Source: Hyphomicrobiales bacterium (GTDB lineage: Bacteria; Pseudomonadota; Alphaproteobacteria; Rhizobiales; Beijerinckiaceae). From it: a stretch of 19,784 nt of DNA. The stretch spans positions 1-19,784 of the forward strand of contig OMIJ01000222.1 of NCBI GenBank assembly GCA_900299065.1. The letters run 5' to 3'. This document shows positions 6,208-15,134 of this stretch, in pieces. Numbering within the stretch: the stretch's first letter is position 1; each line of letters opens with the position of its first letter. The position numbers and the translations under genes were made by a program. The notes beneath the pieces are model-generated. The model did no database searches, was not told the origin of the DNA, and worked only from the letters and a program-made list of their open reading frames with translations.

Positions 6208-7911
6208 ATGAACAAGCGACTTGAGTTGGTCTCTGGCGAGCCATCGAGAAATCTCCCAATATCAAGTCATAAAACGCAGTTTGCGACTTTCTCAATCTTT
6301 AGCGAAGCTCTTGCCTTTCTCGCCGCACTGATTGTGATGAGTCTCGTGTCGCTTTTTCTGTCCGGTGCAGTCAGAGCGGATGAGCAGGACGCCTTTCTCT
6401 CCGGTTTCACAACCGATAAATTTGCCGATACTGAAAAGACCATCAATACTTTGGCTGTTTCAGGATTACCCATGGCCGCACCCATTCTGGAGGCTTTGGC
6501 AGGGGATCGCCTGCTGTTTGATCCCGAAAGCAAGGCTTTGCTGATACGAAAGAGTGAGTCGCAATTCATTGCAGCAATCGATGGTCATATCGAGGACGCA
6601 ATTGAAGCCGATGACCTCAAGAAAGTGCGTGTCAATAATGCCGTGCGTCGGGCATTGGATGCCGCTTTGGGATCTTTAACTTTAATGTCTCCTGATCCCG
6701 CCAAACGTTTGGCAGCAGCTGAATCGGCCTATAAATCTCATGATCCGGCGACATTGGACCTTTTGCAACAAGCGATCGAAAAAGAAAATGATGCAAAGGT
6801 CAAGCGCATGCAATTGGCGGCGAGGGCCGCGATACAGGCTCTTGATCCTCAAGCGTCAGACTCTGATCGCTTGAGTGCGATTGACCTTATTAAGGCGCGT
6901 GGCGATCAGGATGCCCTGGGCCTTCTCTCCAAACTTGCAGCCTCAAGCGAGGGCGCAATGAAGGCTGCGGCAGAATCGGGCATTGGATCGATCCGCGCCA
7001 CGCTCGCTTTATGGGGCAATGTGCAGAACATCTGGTATGGATTGTCCTTGGGCTCAGTTCTTCTTCTGGCAGCTATTGGTCTGGCGATCACCTTTGGAGT
7101 CATGGGCATTATCAATATGGCTCATGGCGAAATGGTGATGATAGGCGCCTATACGACCTATGTTGTGCAGGATCTGATCAGAACAAAAATACCATCCTTG
7201 TTCGATTATTCTCTGCTCATTGCCGTACCTTTAGCTTTTGTGGTGACAGCGATCATAGGCATGCTGATCGAGCGCGTGGTTATTCGCTATCTCTATGGCC
7301 GCCCTCTCGAGACCTTGCTCGCCACATTCGGTTTGTCATTGGTGCTTCAGCAAGCGGTCAGAACCATCTTTGGAGCGAATAATCGCGAGGTTGGCGCGCC
7401 CTCTTTTATGGCAGGTTCTTTTGAATTAGGCGGCCTTGTCATCACCTACGGACGGATGTGGATTATTATTTTCGCGCTCATGGTCTTTGCCATTCTCCAG
7501 CTTGTGTTACGTGCGACTTCCTTTGGCTTGCGCATGCGCGCCGTGACACAGAACCGCAAAATGGCTTCTGCTATGGGCATAGATACAAATCGGATTGATG
7601 CGCTGGCCTTTGCACTGGGATCAGGCATAGCGGGCATGGCCGGTGTTGCCTTATCGCAGATTGACAATGTGTCACCCAATCTGGGGCAGAGCTACATCAT
7701 CGATTCTTTCATGGTTGTGGTGTTTGGCGGCGTTGGCAATCTCTGGGGCACTTTAGTCGGAGCCTTGACTCTTGGTGTTGCCAATAAAGTGCTGGAGCCT
7801 TTCATCGGTGCAGTGTTGGGCAAGATTGTAATGCTTGTCTTCATCATAATGTTTATTCAGAAACGACCGCGAGGTCTATTCGCCCTCAAGGGCCGCGCGG
7901 TGGAGGCTTGA
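6208..7911 (+). CDS. urtB: Urea ABC transporter permease UrtB
   Basis: One of the two inner-membrane subunits of the urea importer, 567 residues. After a long polar leader (1-27) comes a hydrophobic segment ending VRA-DE near residue 57, which acts as a signal peptide or anchor. Next is a helical, alanine-rich periplasmic domain (about 60-265), which is usual for UrtB and absent from LivH. The permease domain follows (about 270-560) with LivH/UrtB blocks AIGLAITFGVMGIINMAHGE, RPLETLLATFGLSL, RAVTQNRKMASAMGI and VVVFGGVGNLWGTLVGAL. AGAGG precedes the ATG by 6 nt. Of the UrtB subunits this is the long form; the function of the extra domain is not known to me. urtC begins 1 nt after its stop. 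Confidence 0.95.
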   Translation: MNKRLELVSGEPSRNLPISSHKTQFATFSIFSEALAFLAALIVMSLVSLFLSGAVRADEQDAFLSGFTTDKFADTEKTINTLAVSGLPMAAPILEALAGDRLLFDPESKALLIRKSESQFIAAIDGHIEDAIEADDLKKVRVNNAVRRALDAALGSLTLMSPDPAKRLAAAESAYKSHDPATLDLLQQAIEKENDAKVKRMQLAARAAIQALDPQASDSDRLSAIDLIKARGDQDALGLLSKLAASSEGAMKAAAESGIGSIRATLALWGNVQNIWYGLSLGSVLLLAAIGLAITFGVMGIINMAHGEMVMIGAYTTYVVQDLIRTKIPSLFDYSLLIAVPLAFVVTAIIGMLIERVVIRYLYGRPLETLLATFGLSLVLQQAVRTIFGANNREVGAPSFMAGSFELGGLVITYGRMWIIIFALMVFAILQLVLRATSFGLRMRAVTQNRKMASAMGIDTNRIDALAFALGSGIAGMAGVALSQIDNVSPNLGQSYIIDSFMVVVFGGVGNLWGTLVGALTLGVANKVLEPFIGAVLGKIVMLVFIIMFIQKRPRGLFALKGRAVEA

Positions 7912-7912
7912 C

Positions 7913-9049
7913 GTGCATACATCCTATGATCTGATTGATCGTCGCGGAATGATCATGCTGGCTCTGCTGGGCTTGTTTGTCCTGATCGTTCCAATATGCG
8001 CTTTGATTGTGCCCAAAGGATCGCCCTTCTACATCCCGCCCTATCTAGTCGCCTTGCTCGGCAAATATTTGTGCTATGCGCTGCTGGCACTCTCGCTTGA
8101 TCTTGTCTGGGGATATTGCGGCATTCTCTCGCTCGGTCACGGCGCCTTTTTTGCTCTGGGCGGCTATGCGATGGGCATGTATCTGATGCGCCAAATTGGC
8201 ACGCGAGGTGTCTATGCCAATGCTGAACTGCCCGACTTCATGGTCTTTCTGAATTGGAAAGAATTACCGATCACCTGGTACGGCTTTCAACATTTTCCCT
8301 ATGCAGCTCTGATGATCCTCGCTGTGCCGGGTTTGCTGGCTTTTGTTTTTGGCTGGTTTGCGTTTCGCTCACGCGTCACTGGTGTTTATTTGTCGATCAT
8401 CACTCAGGCGATGACCTATGCTTTGCTCTTATCGTTCTTTCGTAATGATATGGGGTTTGGCGGCAATAATGGTCTTACAGATTTCAAGGATATTCTGGGA
8501 TATTCCGTCCAGTCTGATCAGACGCGTGTGTCCTTATGTGTGGTGAGTGCCTTAGCCCTTGCCTCCGGCTATTTACTGGCAAGAGCCATTGTTGTTTCAA
8601 AATTTGGTAAAGTGCTCATAGCCATTCGCGATGCAGAATCCCGCACACGGTTTTTGGGCTATCGCGTTGAAAACTTCAAAGTCATCGTATTCACTTTTTC
8701 CGCCATTATGGCGGGTGTTGCGGGGGCATTATTCGTCCCGCAAGTCGGGATCATCAATCCAAGTGAATTCGCACCAGCCAATTCGATCGAGGCGGTGATC
8801 TGGGTCGCTGTTGGCGGGCGCGGAACCTTGGTTGGAGCAGCTCTGGGTGCGATCGTTGTAAGTTTTGGCAAGACCTATTTCACCGGTGCTTTGCCGGAAT
8901 ATTGGCTGTTTGCTCTGGGCGCTTTGTTTGTCATCGTCACCCTCTTTCTGCCCAAGGGTATTATCGGCACGCTGAGTGACTTCATGGCGCGTCAGAGCGC
9001 CAAGCCGCCAACCCCCAGTCCAAAAGATATGCCGGCAGCGGCGGAGTGA
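7913..9049 (+). CDS. urtC: Urea ABC transporter permease UrtC
   Basis: Second inner-membrane subunit (LivM-like), 378 residues from a GTG start with GGAGG 8 nt upstream inside the end of urtB. It is almost entirely hydrophobic. Family blocks include ALSLDLVWGYCGILSLGHGA (about 59-78), GVYLSIITQAMTYALLL, NNGLTDFKDILG, IRDAESRTRFLGYRVENFKV (the loop contacting the ATPases) and EAVIWVAVGGRGTLVGAALG. The C-terminal tail is proline-rich and polar. It pairs with UrtB to form the urea channel and lies 3 nt before urtD, so translational coupling is likely. Confidence 0.95.
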   Translation: MHTSYDLIDRRGMIMLALLGLFVLIVPICALIVPKGSPFYIPPYLVALLGKYLCYALLALSLDLVWGYCGILSLGHGAFFALGGYAMGMYLMRQIGTRGVYANAELPDFMVFLNWKELPITWYGFQHFPYAALMILAVPGLLAFVFGWFAFRSRVTGVYLSIITQAMTYALLLSFFRNDMGFGGNNGLTDFKDILGYSVQSDQTRVSLCVVSALALASGYLLARAIVVSKFGKVLIAIRDAESRTRFLGYRVENFKVIVFTFSAIMAGVAGALFVPQVGIINPSEFAPANSIEAVIWVAVGGRGTLVGAALGAIVVSFGKTYFTGALPEYWLFALGALFVIVTLFLPKGIIGTLSDFMARQSAKPPTPSPKDMPAAAE

Positions 9050-9052
9050 CAT

Positions 9053-9814
9053 ATGACCAATCTCAATCCCACTTTGACCAATTCTCTACTCTATCTCGAC
9101 GGCATCAGCGTTTCCTTTGATGGCTATAAGGCCCTGCGCGGTCTCTCTCTTGTGCTGGCACCAGGAGAAATGCGCGCCATCATCGGCCCTAATGGCGCTG
9201 GCAAGACCACTATGATGGATATTATCACAGGCAAGACCAAGCCTGATGAGGGAGATGTCTATTTTGCCGGCACGCACGATCTCTCAACCATGGATGAGGC
9301 CTCGATTGCTGAATTGGGCATTGGCCGGAAATTTCAAAAGCCGACTGTCTTTGAAAGTCACACGGTCGAGGACAATATACTTCTGGCCCTCAAAGCCTCA
9401 CGCGCCCCTTTGGATGCTTTGTTTAATCGGACAGGTCCGGAACAAAGAACGCGCATAGATGAAGTGCTGAGCACCATTCGTCTGAAGGATCATCGTCATC
9501 GTAGTGCATCAGATCTCTCTCATGGTCAAAAGCAATGGCTGGAAATCGGCATGTTGCTCGCGCAAGATCCAAAATTGCTTTTGGTGGATGAGCCTGTAGC
9601 CGGAATGACGGATGCAGAGACGTTGACAACCGCCGAATTGCTGCGCGAAATTGCCCGCGATCATTCGGTTGTCGTTGTCGAGCATGACATGACCTTTGTA
9701 CGTGAGTTGGATGTGAAGGTGACCGTCCTGCATGAAGGGTCGGTCTTAGCCGAGGGAGCGCTCGATCATGTCAGCGCCGATCCAAGAGTGATTGAAGTCT
9801 ATCTGGGGCGCTGA
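9053..9814 (+). CDS. urtD: Urea ABC transporter ATPase UrtD
   Basis: Cytosolic LivG-type ATPase, 253 residues, that drives urea import with UrtE. Walker A GPNGAGKTT is at 45-53, Q-loop Gln95 in GRKFQKPTVF, the signature LSHGQ at 155-159, Walker B LLLVDEP at 175-181, and switch His211 in VVVVEHDM. The GRKFQKPTVFESHTVEDNI block is typical of UrtD. The signature has His in place of the first Gly of LSGGQ, which is common in this family. It ends 1 nt before the urtE ATG. Confidence 0.95.
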   Translation: MTNLNPTLTNSLLYLDGISVSFDGYKALRGLSLVLAPGEMRAIIGPNGAGKTTMMDIITGKTKPDEGDVYFAGTHDLSTMDEASIAELGIGRKFQKPTVFESHTVEDNILLALKASRAPLDALFNRTGPEQRTRIDEVLSTIRLKDHRHRSASDLSHGQKQWLEIGMLLAQDPKLLLVDEPVAGMTDAETLTTAELLREIARDHSVVVVEHDMTFVRELDVKVTVLHEGSVLAEGALDHVSADPRVIEVYLGR

Positions 9815-9815
9815 A

Positions 9816-10511
9816 ATGCTGAATGTTGAATCCATCGATCTTTATTATGGAGCGGCCCAGGCTTTGCGCTCAGTGTCCATAAACGCAAGGGCAGGGCGCG
9901 TTACCAGTGTGCTGGGTCGCAATGGCGTGGGTAAATCCTCGCTGTTGCGGGCCATTATTGGTCACCAGCCAATCCGCGCCGGGCGGATCATGTGGAATGG
10001 GGCTGATCTGGCTGCCTTAAAGCCGCATCAAAGGGCAAGACTTGGCATTGCCTATGTTCCGCAAGGGCGTGAAATCTTCCCGCTCTTGACAGTCAATGAA
10101 AATTTGCAGACCGGATTTGCGCCTCTCAAGCGCTCCGAAGCATTTGTCCCGGAAGAAATCTTCGATCTATTTCCTGTTCTGAAGGATATGCTGGGTCGCA
10201 GAGGCGGTGATTTATCCGGTGGACAGCAGCAACAATTGGCCATTGCGCGGGCCCTCGTCACAAGGCCAAAATTACTTGTGCTCGACGAGCCAACAGAGGG
10301 CATTCAACCTTCGATTATTAAGGACATTGGTCGCGCAATCGAATATCTTCGCGACAAAGGGGATATGGCGATCGTTCTTGTGGAACAATTCTTCGAGTTC
10401 GCACGCGATCTGGCTGATGACTTTGCTGTTCTGGATCGTGGCAGTGTGGTGATGGCCGGAGACAAAGCTTCGATGGTGGAGAAGGATGTCCGCGCCTATA
10501 TGTCTGTCTGA
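9816..10511 (+). CDS. urtE: Urea ABC transporter ATPase UrtE
   Basis: LivF-type ATPase partner of UrtD, 231 residues. Walker A GRNGVGKSS is at 34-42, Gln83 in VPQGREIFP, signature LSGGQ at 133-137 followed by QQQLAIARAL, Walker B LLVLDEPTEGIQPS at 153-166, and VEQ in place of the usual H-loop VEH, which is normal for LivF/UrtE. The ATG at 9816 gives the normal family length. An in-frame TTG at 9792 inside urtD is rejected. Its 3' end overlaps the start of ureD by 26 nt. Confidence 0.95.
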   Translation: MLNVESIDLYYGAAQALRSVSINARAGRVTSVLGRNGVGKSSLLRAIIGHQPIRAGRIMWNGADLAALKPHQRARLGIAYVPQGREIFPLLTVNENLQTGFAPLKRSEAFVPEEIFDLFPVLKDMLGRRGGDLSGGQQQQLAIARALVTRPKLLVLDEPTEGIQPSIIKDIGRAIEYLRDKGDMAIVLVEQFFEFARDLADDFAVLDRGSVVMAGDKASMVEKDVRAYMSV

Positions 10512-11349
10512 CACTCAAGCACAGCCTGTTGGAAATGTGCCTCATCATGCCAGAGCCCGCGGGGAGCTTAAGGCTGAATTTGCGGCAATAGGTCTGCACA
10601 CAAGGATTGGACGGGTCTATGAGGCTGGCGGCTTGCGCTTGCGTTATCCAAAAACGCAAATTGGCTGTGAAGCTGTTATCATCAATACGGGCGGGGGCAT
10701 AATTGGCGGCGATCAATCCCATATGTCATTTGAAGCTGGCCCGCGCTCTCATGTCATTCTGACGACCCAGGCCGCAGAAAAAGTCTATCGCGCCCAAAGT
10801 CAGGACAAAATAGATCAGGCGCAGATCAATGTTGATCTCATTCTACGCGCAGATTCATGCTTGGAATGGTTGCCACAAGAGACAATCTTGTTTCAGGGAT
10901 CCTCTCTGAAGCGTAATCTCAATGTGCATATGGAGGCACTTTCCAGCCTGACTTTACTTGAGACCACTTTATTTGGTCGCCTCGCTATGGGCGAAACAGA
11001 TGTGCAATGTGACTTTCGAGATCGTTGGCGGATCTATCGTCAAGGCGCATTGATCTTTGCTGATGACATACGCTTGCAGACGAAGGACTCACATATTCTT
11101 GATCGAAAGGCCGCAGGATCTGGCACCAGAGCAATGGCAACATTGCTTTATATAGCACAGGATTCTGAACAGCGCTGCGAGGCAGTCAGAACCCATTTAC
11201 ATCTTCAAACTTGCCTATGGGGGGTCAGCGCATGGAATGGTTTCCTGCTGATCCGTCTGGTGTCTGCTCAGCCGGATCTTTTGCGGCGAAGCATTGTTGA
11301 TCTACTTCGACACATGCGAGGGTGCGAAGCGCCACGCGTGTGGAATTAA
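10486..11349 (+). CDS. ureD: Urease accessory protein UreD
   Basis: Scaffold (UreD/UreH family) that binds apo-urease and, with UreF and UreG, forms the nickel-insertion complex. It has 287 residues, within the family range. Characteristic blocks are NTGGGIIGGDQ (about 67-77), LTTQAAEKVYRA (91-102), ADSCLEWLPQETILFQGS (about 120-137) and LLETTLFGRLAMGE. The ATG at 10486 lies inside the end of urtE with GGAGAAGG directly upstream, so translation is probably coupled to urtE. The direct join of transporter and urease genes makes uptake and hydrolysis of urea one transcription unit. Confidence 0.93.
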   Translation: MSAPICLSDTQAQPVGNVPHHARARGELKAEFAAIGLHTRIGRVYEAGGLRLRYPKTQIGCEAVIINTGGGIIGGDQSHMSFEAGPRSHVILTTQAAEKVYRAQSQDKIDQAQINVDLILRADSCLEWLPQETILFQGSSLKRNLNVHMEALSSLTLLETTLFGRLAMGETDVQCDFRDRWRIYRQGALIFADDIRLQTKDSHILDRKAAGSGTRAMATLLYIAQDSEQRCEAVRTHLHLQTCLWGVSAWNGFLLIRLVSAQPDLLRRSIVDLLRHMRGCEAPRVWN

Positions 11350-11387
11350 GCGTCCAAATTTTTACTCATCATCCAGAGGCATGTCAC

Positions 11388-12008
11388 ATGAATTTGACCC
11401 CGCGCGAGAAAGACAAATTACTCATCGCCATGGCTGCAAATGTCGCGCGTCGCCGTCTTGAGCGAGGTGTGAAGCTGAATCATCCAGAGGCAATTGCACT
11501 GATCACAGACTTTGTAGTCGAGGGGGCGCGCGATGGCCGAACTGTTGCTGAATTAATGGAGGCCGGTGCTCATGTGTTGAGTGCCGATCAGGTGATGGAT
11601 GGCATAGCTGAAATGATTCACGATATTCAGATTGAAGCCACTTTTCCTGATGGGACAAAACTGGTCACTGTGCATCAGCCCATCCGGCAATCTGCCTCAT
11701 CTCTGATTCCAGGACAGATCATGCCACTTGCAGGCGACATCACCTTGAATGCAGATCGCCAAGCAATTGTCATAACTGTTGCCAATACGGGAGATCGACC
11801 CATACAGGTCGGCTCGCATTATCATTTCTTTGAAACCAATACAGCCTTGCAGTTTGATCGCGATCAGGCGCGCGGCATGCGATTAGATATTGCTGCGGGA
11901 ACTGCAGTTCGGTTTGAGCCAGGGCAAAAGCGGCAAGTCTCGCTCATTCCACTGTCAGGACGTCGCGAAGTCTTTGGCTTTCAGCAAGCGATTATGGGCA
12001 AGCTCTGA
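11388..12008 (+). CDS. ureAB: Fused urease gamma-beta subunit (UreA-UreB)
   Basis: Structural subunits gamma and beta of urease in one 206-residue chain. Residues 1-100 are the gamma part (MNLTPREKDKLLIAMAANVA, LNHPEAIALITDFVVEGARD, FPDGTKLVTVHQPI). Residues about 106-206 are the beta part (SLIPGQIMPLAGDITLN, NTGDRPIQVGSHYHFFETN, RFEPGQKRQVSLIPLSG). No stop or start separates the two; the beta domain follows after a short linker (RQSAS). Such fusions are known, for example in Helicobacter UreA and some actinobacteria, but separate genes are the commoner layout. The start at 11388 has AGAGG 8 nt upstream. An in-frame ATG at 11322 would add 22 residues foreign to the family and overlap ureD, so it is rejected. 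Confidence 0.94.
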   Translation: MNLTPREKDKLLIAMAANVARRRLERGVKLNHPEAIALITDFVVEGARDGRTVAELMEAGAHVLSADQVMDGIAEMIHDIQIEATFPDGTKLVTVHQPIRQSASSLIPGQIMPLAGDITLNADRQAIVITVANTGDRPIQVGSHYHFFETNTALQFDRDQARGMRLDIAAGTAVRFEPGQKRQVSLIPLSGRREVFGFQQAIMGKL

Positions 12009-12020
12009 GGTGATGCAAGC

Positions 12021-13733
12021 ATGACAATCAAGATTTCACGCACTGCCTATGCAGATATGTTTGGTCCCACCACGGGGGACAAGTTGCGCCTGGCTGATAC
12101 CTCCTTGCGCATCGAGATTGAAAATGACTTCACAATCTATGGCGAGGAAGTCAAATTTGGCGGCGGCAAAGTCATCCGCGATGGCATGGGTCAATCTCAG
12201 GCCACGCGTGCCGATGGTGCTATGGACAGTGTGATTACAAATGTGATTGTGATCGACCATTGGGGTATCGTCAAAGCCGATATTGGTCTGCGCGATGGGC
12301 TCATTGCGAAAATCGGCAAAGCGGGCAATCCCGAAATTCAGTCCGGCGTCGATATTTTGATTGGACCGGGCACAGAAATCATCGCCGGAGAAGGCAAGAT
12401 TCTCACAGCTGGTGGCTTTGATACGCACATTCATTTTATTTGCCCGCAGCAGATTGAAGAAGCTCTAATGTCAGGCATTACATCCATGCTGGGCGGTGGG
12501 ACGGGGCCTGCGACAGGTACATTTGCAACGACCTGCACGCCCGGTCCTTGGCATATCGCTCGAATGATTGAAGCCGCAGATGCCTTTCCCATGAATCTTG
12601 GCTTTGCCGGCAAAGGCAATGCTTCCACACCAAAGGGCCTGGTTGAGCAGATTGAAGGCGGCGCTTGCGCGCTCAAGCTCCATGAGGATTGGGGCACCAC
12701 ACCGGCGGCGATCGATAATTGTCTTTCGGTTGCCGATGATCATGACATACAGGTGATGATCCATACCGATACATTGAACGAGAGCGGCTTTGTTCAGGAT
12801 ACGATCCGCGCATTCAAGGGCCGCACGATCCACGCCTTCCATACGGAAGGGGCGGGCGGTGGTCATGCCCCGGATATTATCAGCGTCGCTTCCCTTGAAA
12901 ATGTATTACCATCATCCACCAATCCGACGCGGCCCTTCACGCGCAATACTCTGGATGAACATCTCGATATGCTGATGGTCTGCCATCATCTTGATTCATC
13001 AATTCCAGAAGATCTGGCTTTTGCCGAATCGCGCATACGCAAGGAAACCATTGCAGCAGAAGATATTCTGCATGATCTGGGTGCGCTATCCATGATGAGT
13101 TCAGACTCGCAAGCTATGGGCCGCGTGGGTGAAGTCATCATCCGCACTTGGCAGACGGCTGATAAAATGCGTCGCCAGCGCGGCCCGCTCGCTGAGGAAA
13201 ACGGAGATAATGATAATGCGCGGGTTAAACGTTATATCGCCAAATATACGATCAATCCGGCCATAGCCCATGGCGTGTCGCGGATCATCGGGTCAATCGA
13301 GCCGGGCAAAATGGCAGATCTTGTGCTTTGGTCTCCGGCGTTCTTTGGCGTTAAACCGGATCTCATCCTCAAGGCAGGCATGATTGCAGCCGCACCTATG
13401 GGTGATCCCAATGCCTCCATTCCAACGCCTCAGCCGGTCCATTACAGGCCGATGTTCGCAGCTTTTGGCGGCGCTCTCACGCGGTCATCTGTTACCTTTG
13501 TCTCGCAAGCCTCGCTTGACAAGGGATTGGCGCAGCATTTGCGCATTAGCAAATCGCTTGTCGCTGTCGAGAATACACGCGGTCAAATCTCAAAATCTGC
13601 GATGATCCATAATGGGGCTACACCCTCTATCAAGGTTGATCCTGAAACCTATCAGGTGAGCATTGACGGGCGTGTACTCACCTGTGAGCCGGCGGATGTT
13701 CTGCCTATGGCACAACGCTATTTCATGTTCTGA
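12021..13733 (+). CDS. ureC: Urease alpha (catalytic) subunit UreC
   Basis: Catalytic subunit of urease, which hydrolyses urea to ammonia and carbamate in the cytosol; 570 residues, the normal length. All expected active-site residues are present with a constant +2 offset from the Klebsiella numbering. They are His136 and His138 (DTHIHFICP), the carbamylated Lys219 and His221 (ALKLHEDWG), His248 (MIHTDTLNE), His274 (HAFHTEGAGGGHAPD), the flap Cys321-His322 (MVCHHL) and Asp362 (SSDSQAMG). A functional di-nickel enzyme is therefore expected. GAGGTGA stands upstream of the ATG, 12 nt after ureAB. Confidence 0.98.
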   Translation: MTIKISRTAYADMFGPTTGDKLRLADTSLRIEIENDFTIYGEEVKFGGGKVIRDGMGQSQATRADGAMDSVITNVIVIDHWGIVKADIGLRDGLIAKIGKAGNPEIQSGVDILIGPGTEIIAGEGKILTAGGFDTHIHFICPQQIEEALMSGITSMLGGGTGPATGTFATTCTPGPWHIARMIEAADAFPMNLGFAGKGNASTPKGLVEQIEGGACALKLHEDWGTTPAAIDNCLSVADDHDIQVMIHTDTLNESGFVQDTIRAFKGRTIHAFHTEGAGGGHAPDIISVASLENVLPSSTNPTRPFTRNTLDEHLDMLMVCHHLDSSIPEDLAFAESRIRKETIAAEDILHDLGALSMMSSDSQAMGRVGEVIIRTWQTADKMRRQRGPLAEENGDNDNARVKRYIAKYTINPAIAHGVSRIIGSIEPGKMADLVLWSPAFFGVKPDLILKAGMIAAAPMGDPNASIPTPQPVHYRPMFAAFGGALTRSSVTFVSQASLDKGLAQHLRISKSLVAVENTRGQISKSAMIHNGATPSIKVDPETYQVSIDGRVLTCEPADVLPMAQRYFMF

Positions 13734-13741
13734 GTCGCCTT

Positions 13742-14419
13742 ATGACAGCTCTGCCTGATCAGGTTTTGTTTCTTTGGTTGTCTCCTGCCTTTCCGGTGGG
13801 ATCTTTCGCCTATAGTCATGGGCTTGAATGGGCGATTGCCTCTGGCGCTATTGAGAATGATCAGGATTTGCACGACTGGATCCAGACTTTGCTCACTCAT
13901 GGCGCCGGGCGCAATGATCTTGTGCTGCTCGCAGCAGGTTGGCAGGCGATGCAAAAAGGCAATGAGTCTTTGGTGGAAGACATCAATCAATTGTCGATTG
14001 CCTTGTCTGCCTCACGCGAGCGTCATTTGGAGACAGTCTCGCAGGGCAATGCCTTCATCAAAGCCATTCAGGATGCCTGGCCAAGTCCAAATCTGCCGCA
14101 GCTTGTTGACCGGATTCAGGATCTTTCCTATCCGGTCTCTGTGGCGATTGCGACATATGCGCATGGTCTGACGCTAAAGCCCGTTCTTGCGCATTTCGTC
14201 ATGTCCTATGTCAGTAATCTTCTGTCTGCGGCAACACGGCTCAGTCTGATTGGTCAAACGCAGGGACAAAAACTGCTTAACGTTCTCATGCCCCTGATGC
14301 AGAATCTGGTTGAAGAGGCTCTCGAGAGTTCGCTCGAAGATTTGGGCGGTTTTTCGCTGTGTGCAGATATCGCCTCCATGCAACATGAAACTCAATATTC
14401 AAGGATGTTTCGCTCATGA
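13742..14419 (+). CDS. ureF: Urease accessory protein UreF
   Basis: Part of the UreD-UreF-UreG nickel-insertion complex, thought to gate GTP hydrolysis by UreG; 225 residues. It has the opening LWLSPAFPVGSFAYSHGLEW (about 11-30) and HDWIQTLLTHGAGRND, then SRERHLETVSQG, YPVSVAIATYAHGL and the C-terminal LCADIASMQHETQYSRMFRS, all typical of UreF. It begins 8 nt after ureC, in the place where many alphaproteobacterial clusters carry ureE. It overlaps ureG by 4 nt (ATGA). Confidence 0.93.
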   Translation: MTALPDQVLFLWLSPAFPVGSFAYSHGLEWAIASGAIENDQDLHDWIQTLLTHGAGRNDLVLLAAGWQAMQKGNESLVEDINQLSIALSASRERHLETVSQGNAFIKAIQDAWPSPNLPQLVDRIQDLSYPVSVAIATYAHGLTLKPVLAHFVMSYVSNLLSAATRLSLIGQTQGQKLLNVLMPLMQNLVEEALESSLEDLGGFSLCADIASMQHETQYSRMFRS

Positions 14420-15048
14420 CAAATCATCACAATGGACCGTTCCGCGTTGGCATTGGTGGACCGGTTGGATCTGGCAAGACGGCGCTGATGGAACTTTTGT
14501 GTAAAAATTTCCAAAGTGTTTATGATATTGCAGCCATTACCAATGATATTTTCACCAAGGAAGATGCGCGTATTCTTACCGATGCCGGGGCCTTGCCGCC
14601 TGAGCGCATTATGGGCGTCGAGACCGGGGGCTGTCCCCATACCGCTATTCGTGAAGATGCCTCAATCAATCTTGCCGCAGTTCAGCAGATGAGCAAAGCG
14701 TTTCCGAATCTTGATTTGATCCTGATTGAATCAGGCGGGGACAATCTTGCGGCGACTTTCTCTCCCGAGCTCGCTGATATTACCATTTATGTCATTGATG
14801 TCTCCGGCGGCGAAAAAATTCCACGTAAGGGAGGTCCCGGCATTACCCGCTCCGATCTTCTGGTCATTAATAAAACCGATCTTGCCCCCCATGTCGGAGC
14901 CAGCCTTGAGGTGATGGAGAGAGATGCGCGTATACAAAGACGCGAGCGGCCCTTTGTCATGACCAATATGAAAACCGGTCAGGGTCTTGATGTCATTATG
15001 CGGTTCATCGAAAAGGCTGGAGGGCTGCGGCGCGCCTCTGCTGCCTAA
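14416..15048 (+). CDS. ureG: Urease accessory GTPase UreG
   Basis: SIMIBI-class GTPase that carries nickel and powers its insertion into urease; 210 residues. P-loop GGPVGSGKT is at 14-22. The nickel-binding Cys73-Pro74-His75 motif lies in ETGGCPHTAIRED, followed by ESGGDNLAATFSPELAD (105-121), DVSGGEKIPRKGGPGIT and the guanine-specificity motif NKTDLAP. The N-terminus has only two adjacent histidines (TNHHNG), not the long His-rich extension seen in some UreG proteins, so it does not obviously replace the missing UreE. It is the last gene of the operon. Confidence 0.96.
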   Translation: MTNHHNGPFRVGIGGPVGSGKTALMELLCKNFQSVYDIAAITNDIFTKEDARILTDAGALPPERIMGVETGGCPHTAIREDASINLAAVQQMSKAFPNLDLILIESGGDNLAATFSPELADITIYVIDVSGGEKIPRKGGPGITRSDLLVINKTDLAPHVGASLEVMERDARIQRRERPFVMTNMKTGQGLDVIMRFIEKAGGLRRASAA

Positions 15049-15068
15049 GTCAGCACGCCCGGGCTGTC

Positions 15069-15082
15069 CTCTGGCCCCAGAG
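15069..15082 (+). terminator. Short hairpin after ureG (weak)
   Basis: CTCTG and CAGAG pair around GCCC, 20 nt after the ureG stop. No T-tract follows, so at best this is a processing or pausing hairpin. Confidence 0.25.
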
Positions 15083-15101
15083 TGGCAATCCTCAAACATA
15101 T

Positions 15102-15110
15102 TGCTATACT
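15102..15110 (+). promoter_or_regulatory. Extended -10 promoter candidate for the pseudoprotease gene
   Basis: TGCTATACT fits an extended -10 element (TGn followed by TATACT, close to TATAAT) about 25 nt before the GTG start. No good -35 box is seen, which extended -10 promoters tolerate. The placement makes the Shine-Dalgarno part of a very short leader. Confidence 0.4.
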
Positions 15111-15134
15111 TAAGGGCAATTTGGGGAGGTCACA

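Noticed and set aside
9792..9815. TTG start for urtE inside urtD
   Set aside because: The ATG at 9816 gives the normal family N-terminus MLNVESIDLYYG.
10318..10722. 134-codon minus-strand frame across the urtE-ureD junction
   Set aside because: It lies opposite the clearly coding urtE and ureD and shows no protein family features.
11322..11387. Upstream ATG for the urease gamma-beta gene
   Set aside because: The extra 22 residues do not belong to UreA, which starts MNLTPREKDKL at 11388 with its own AGAGG.
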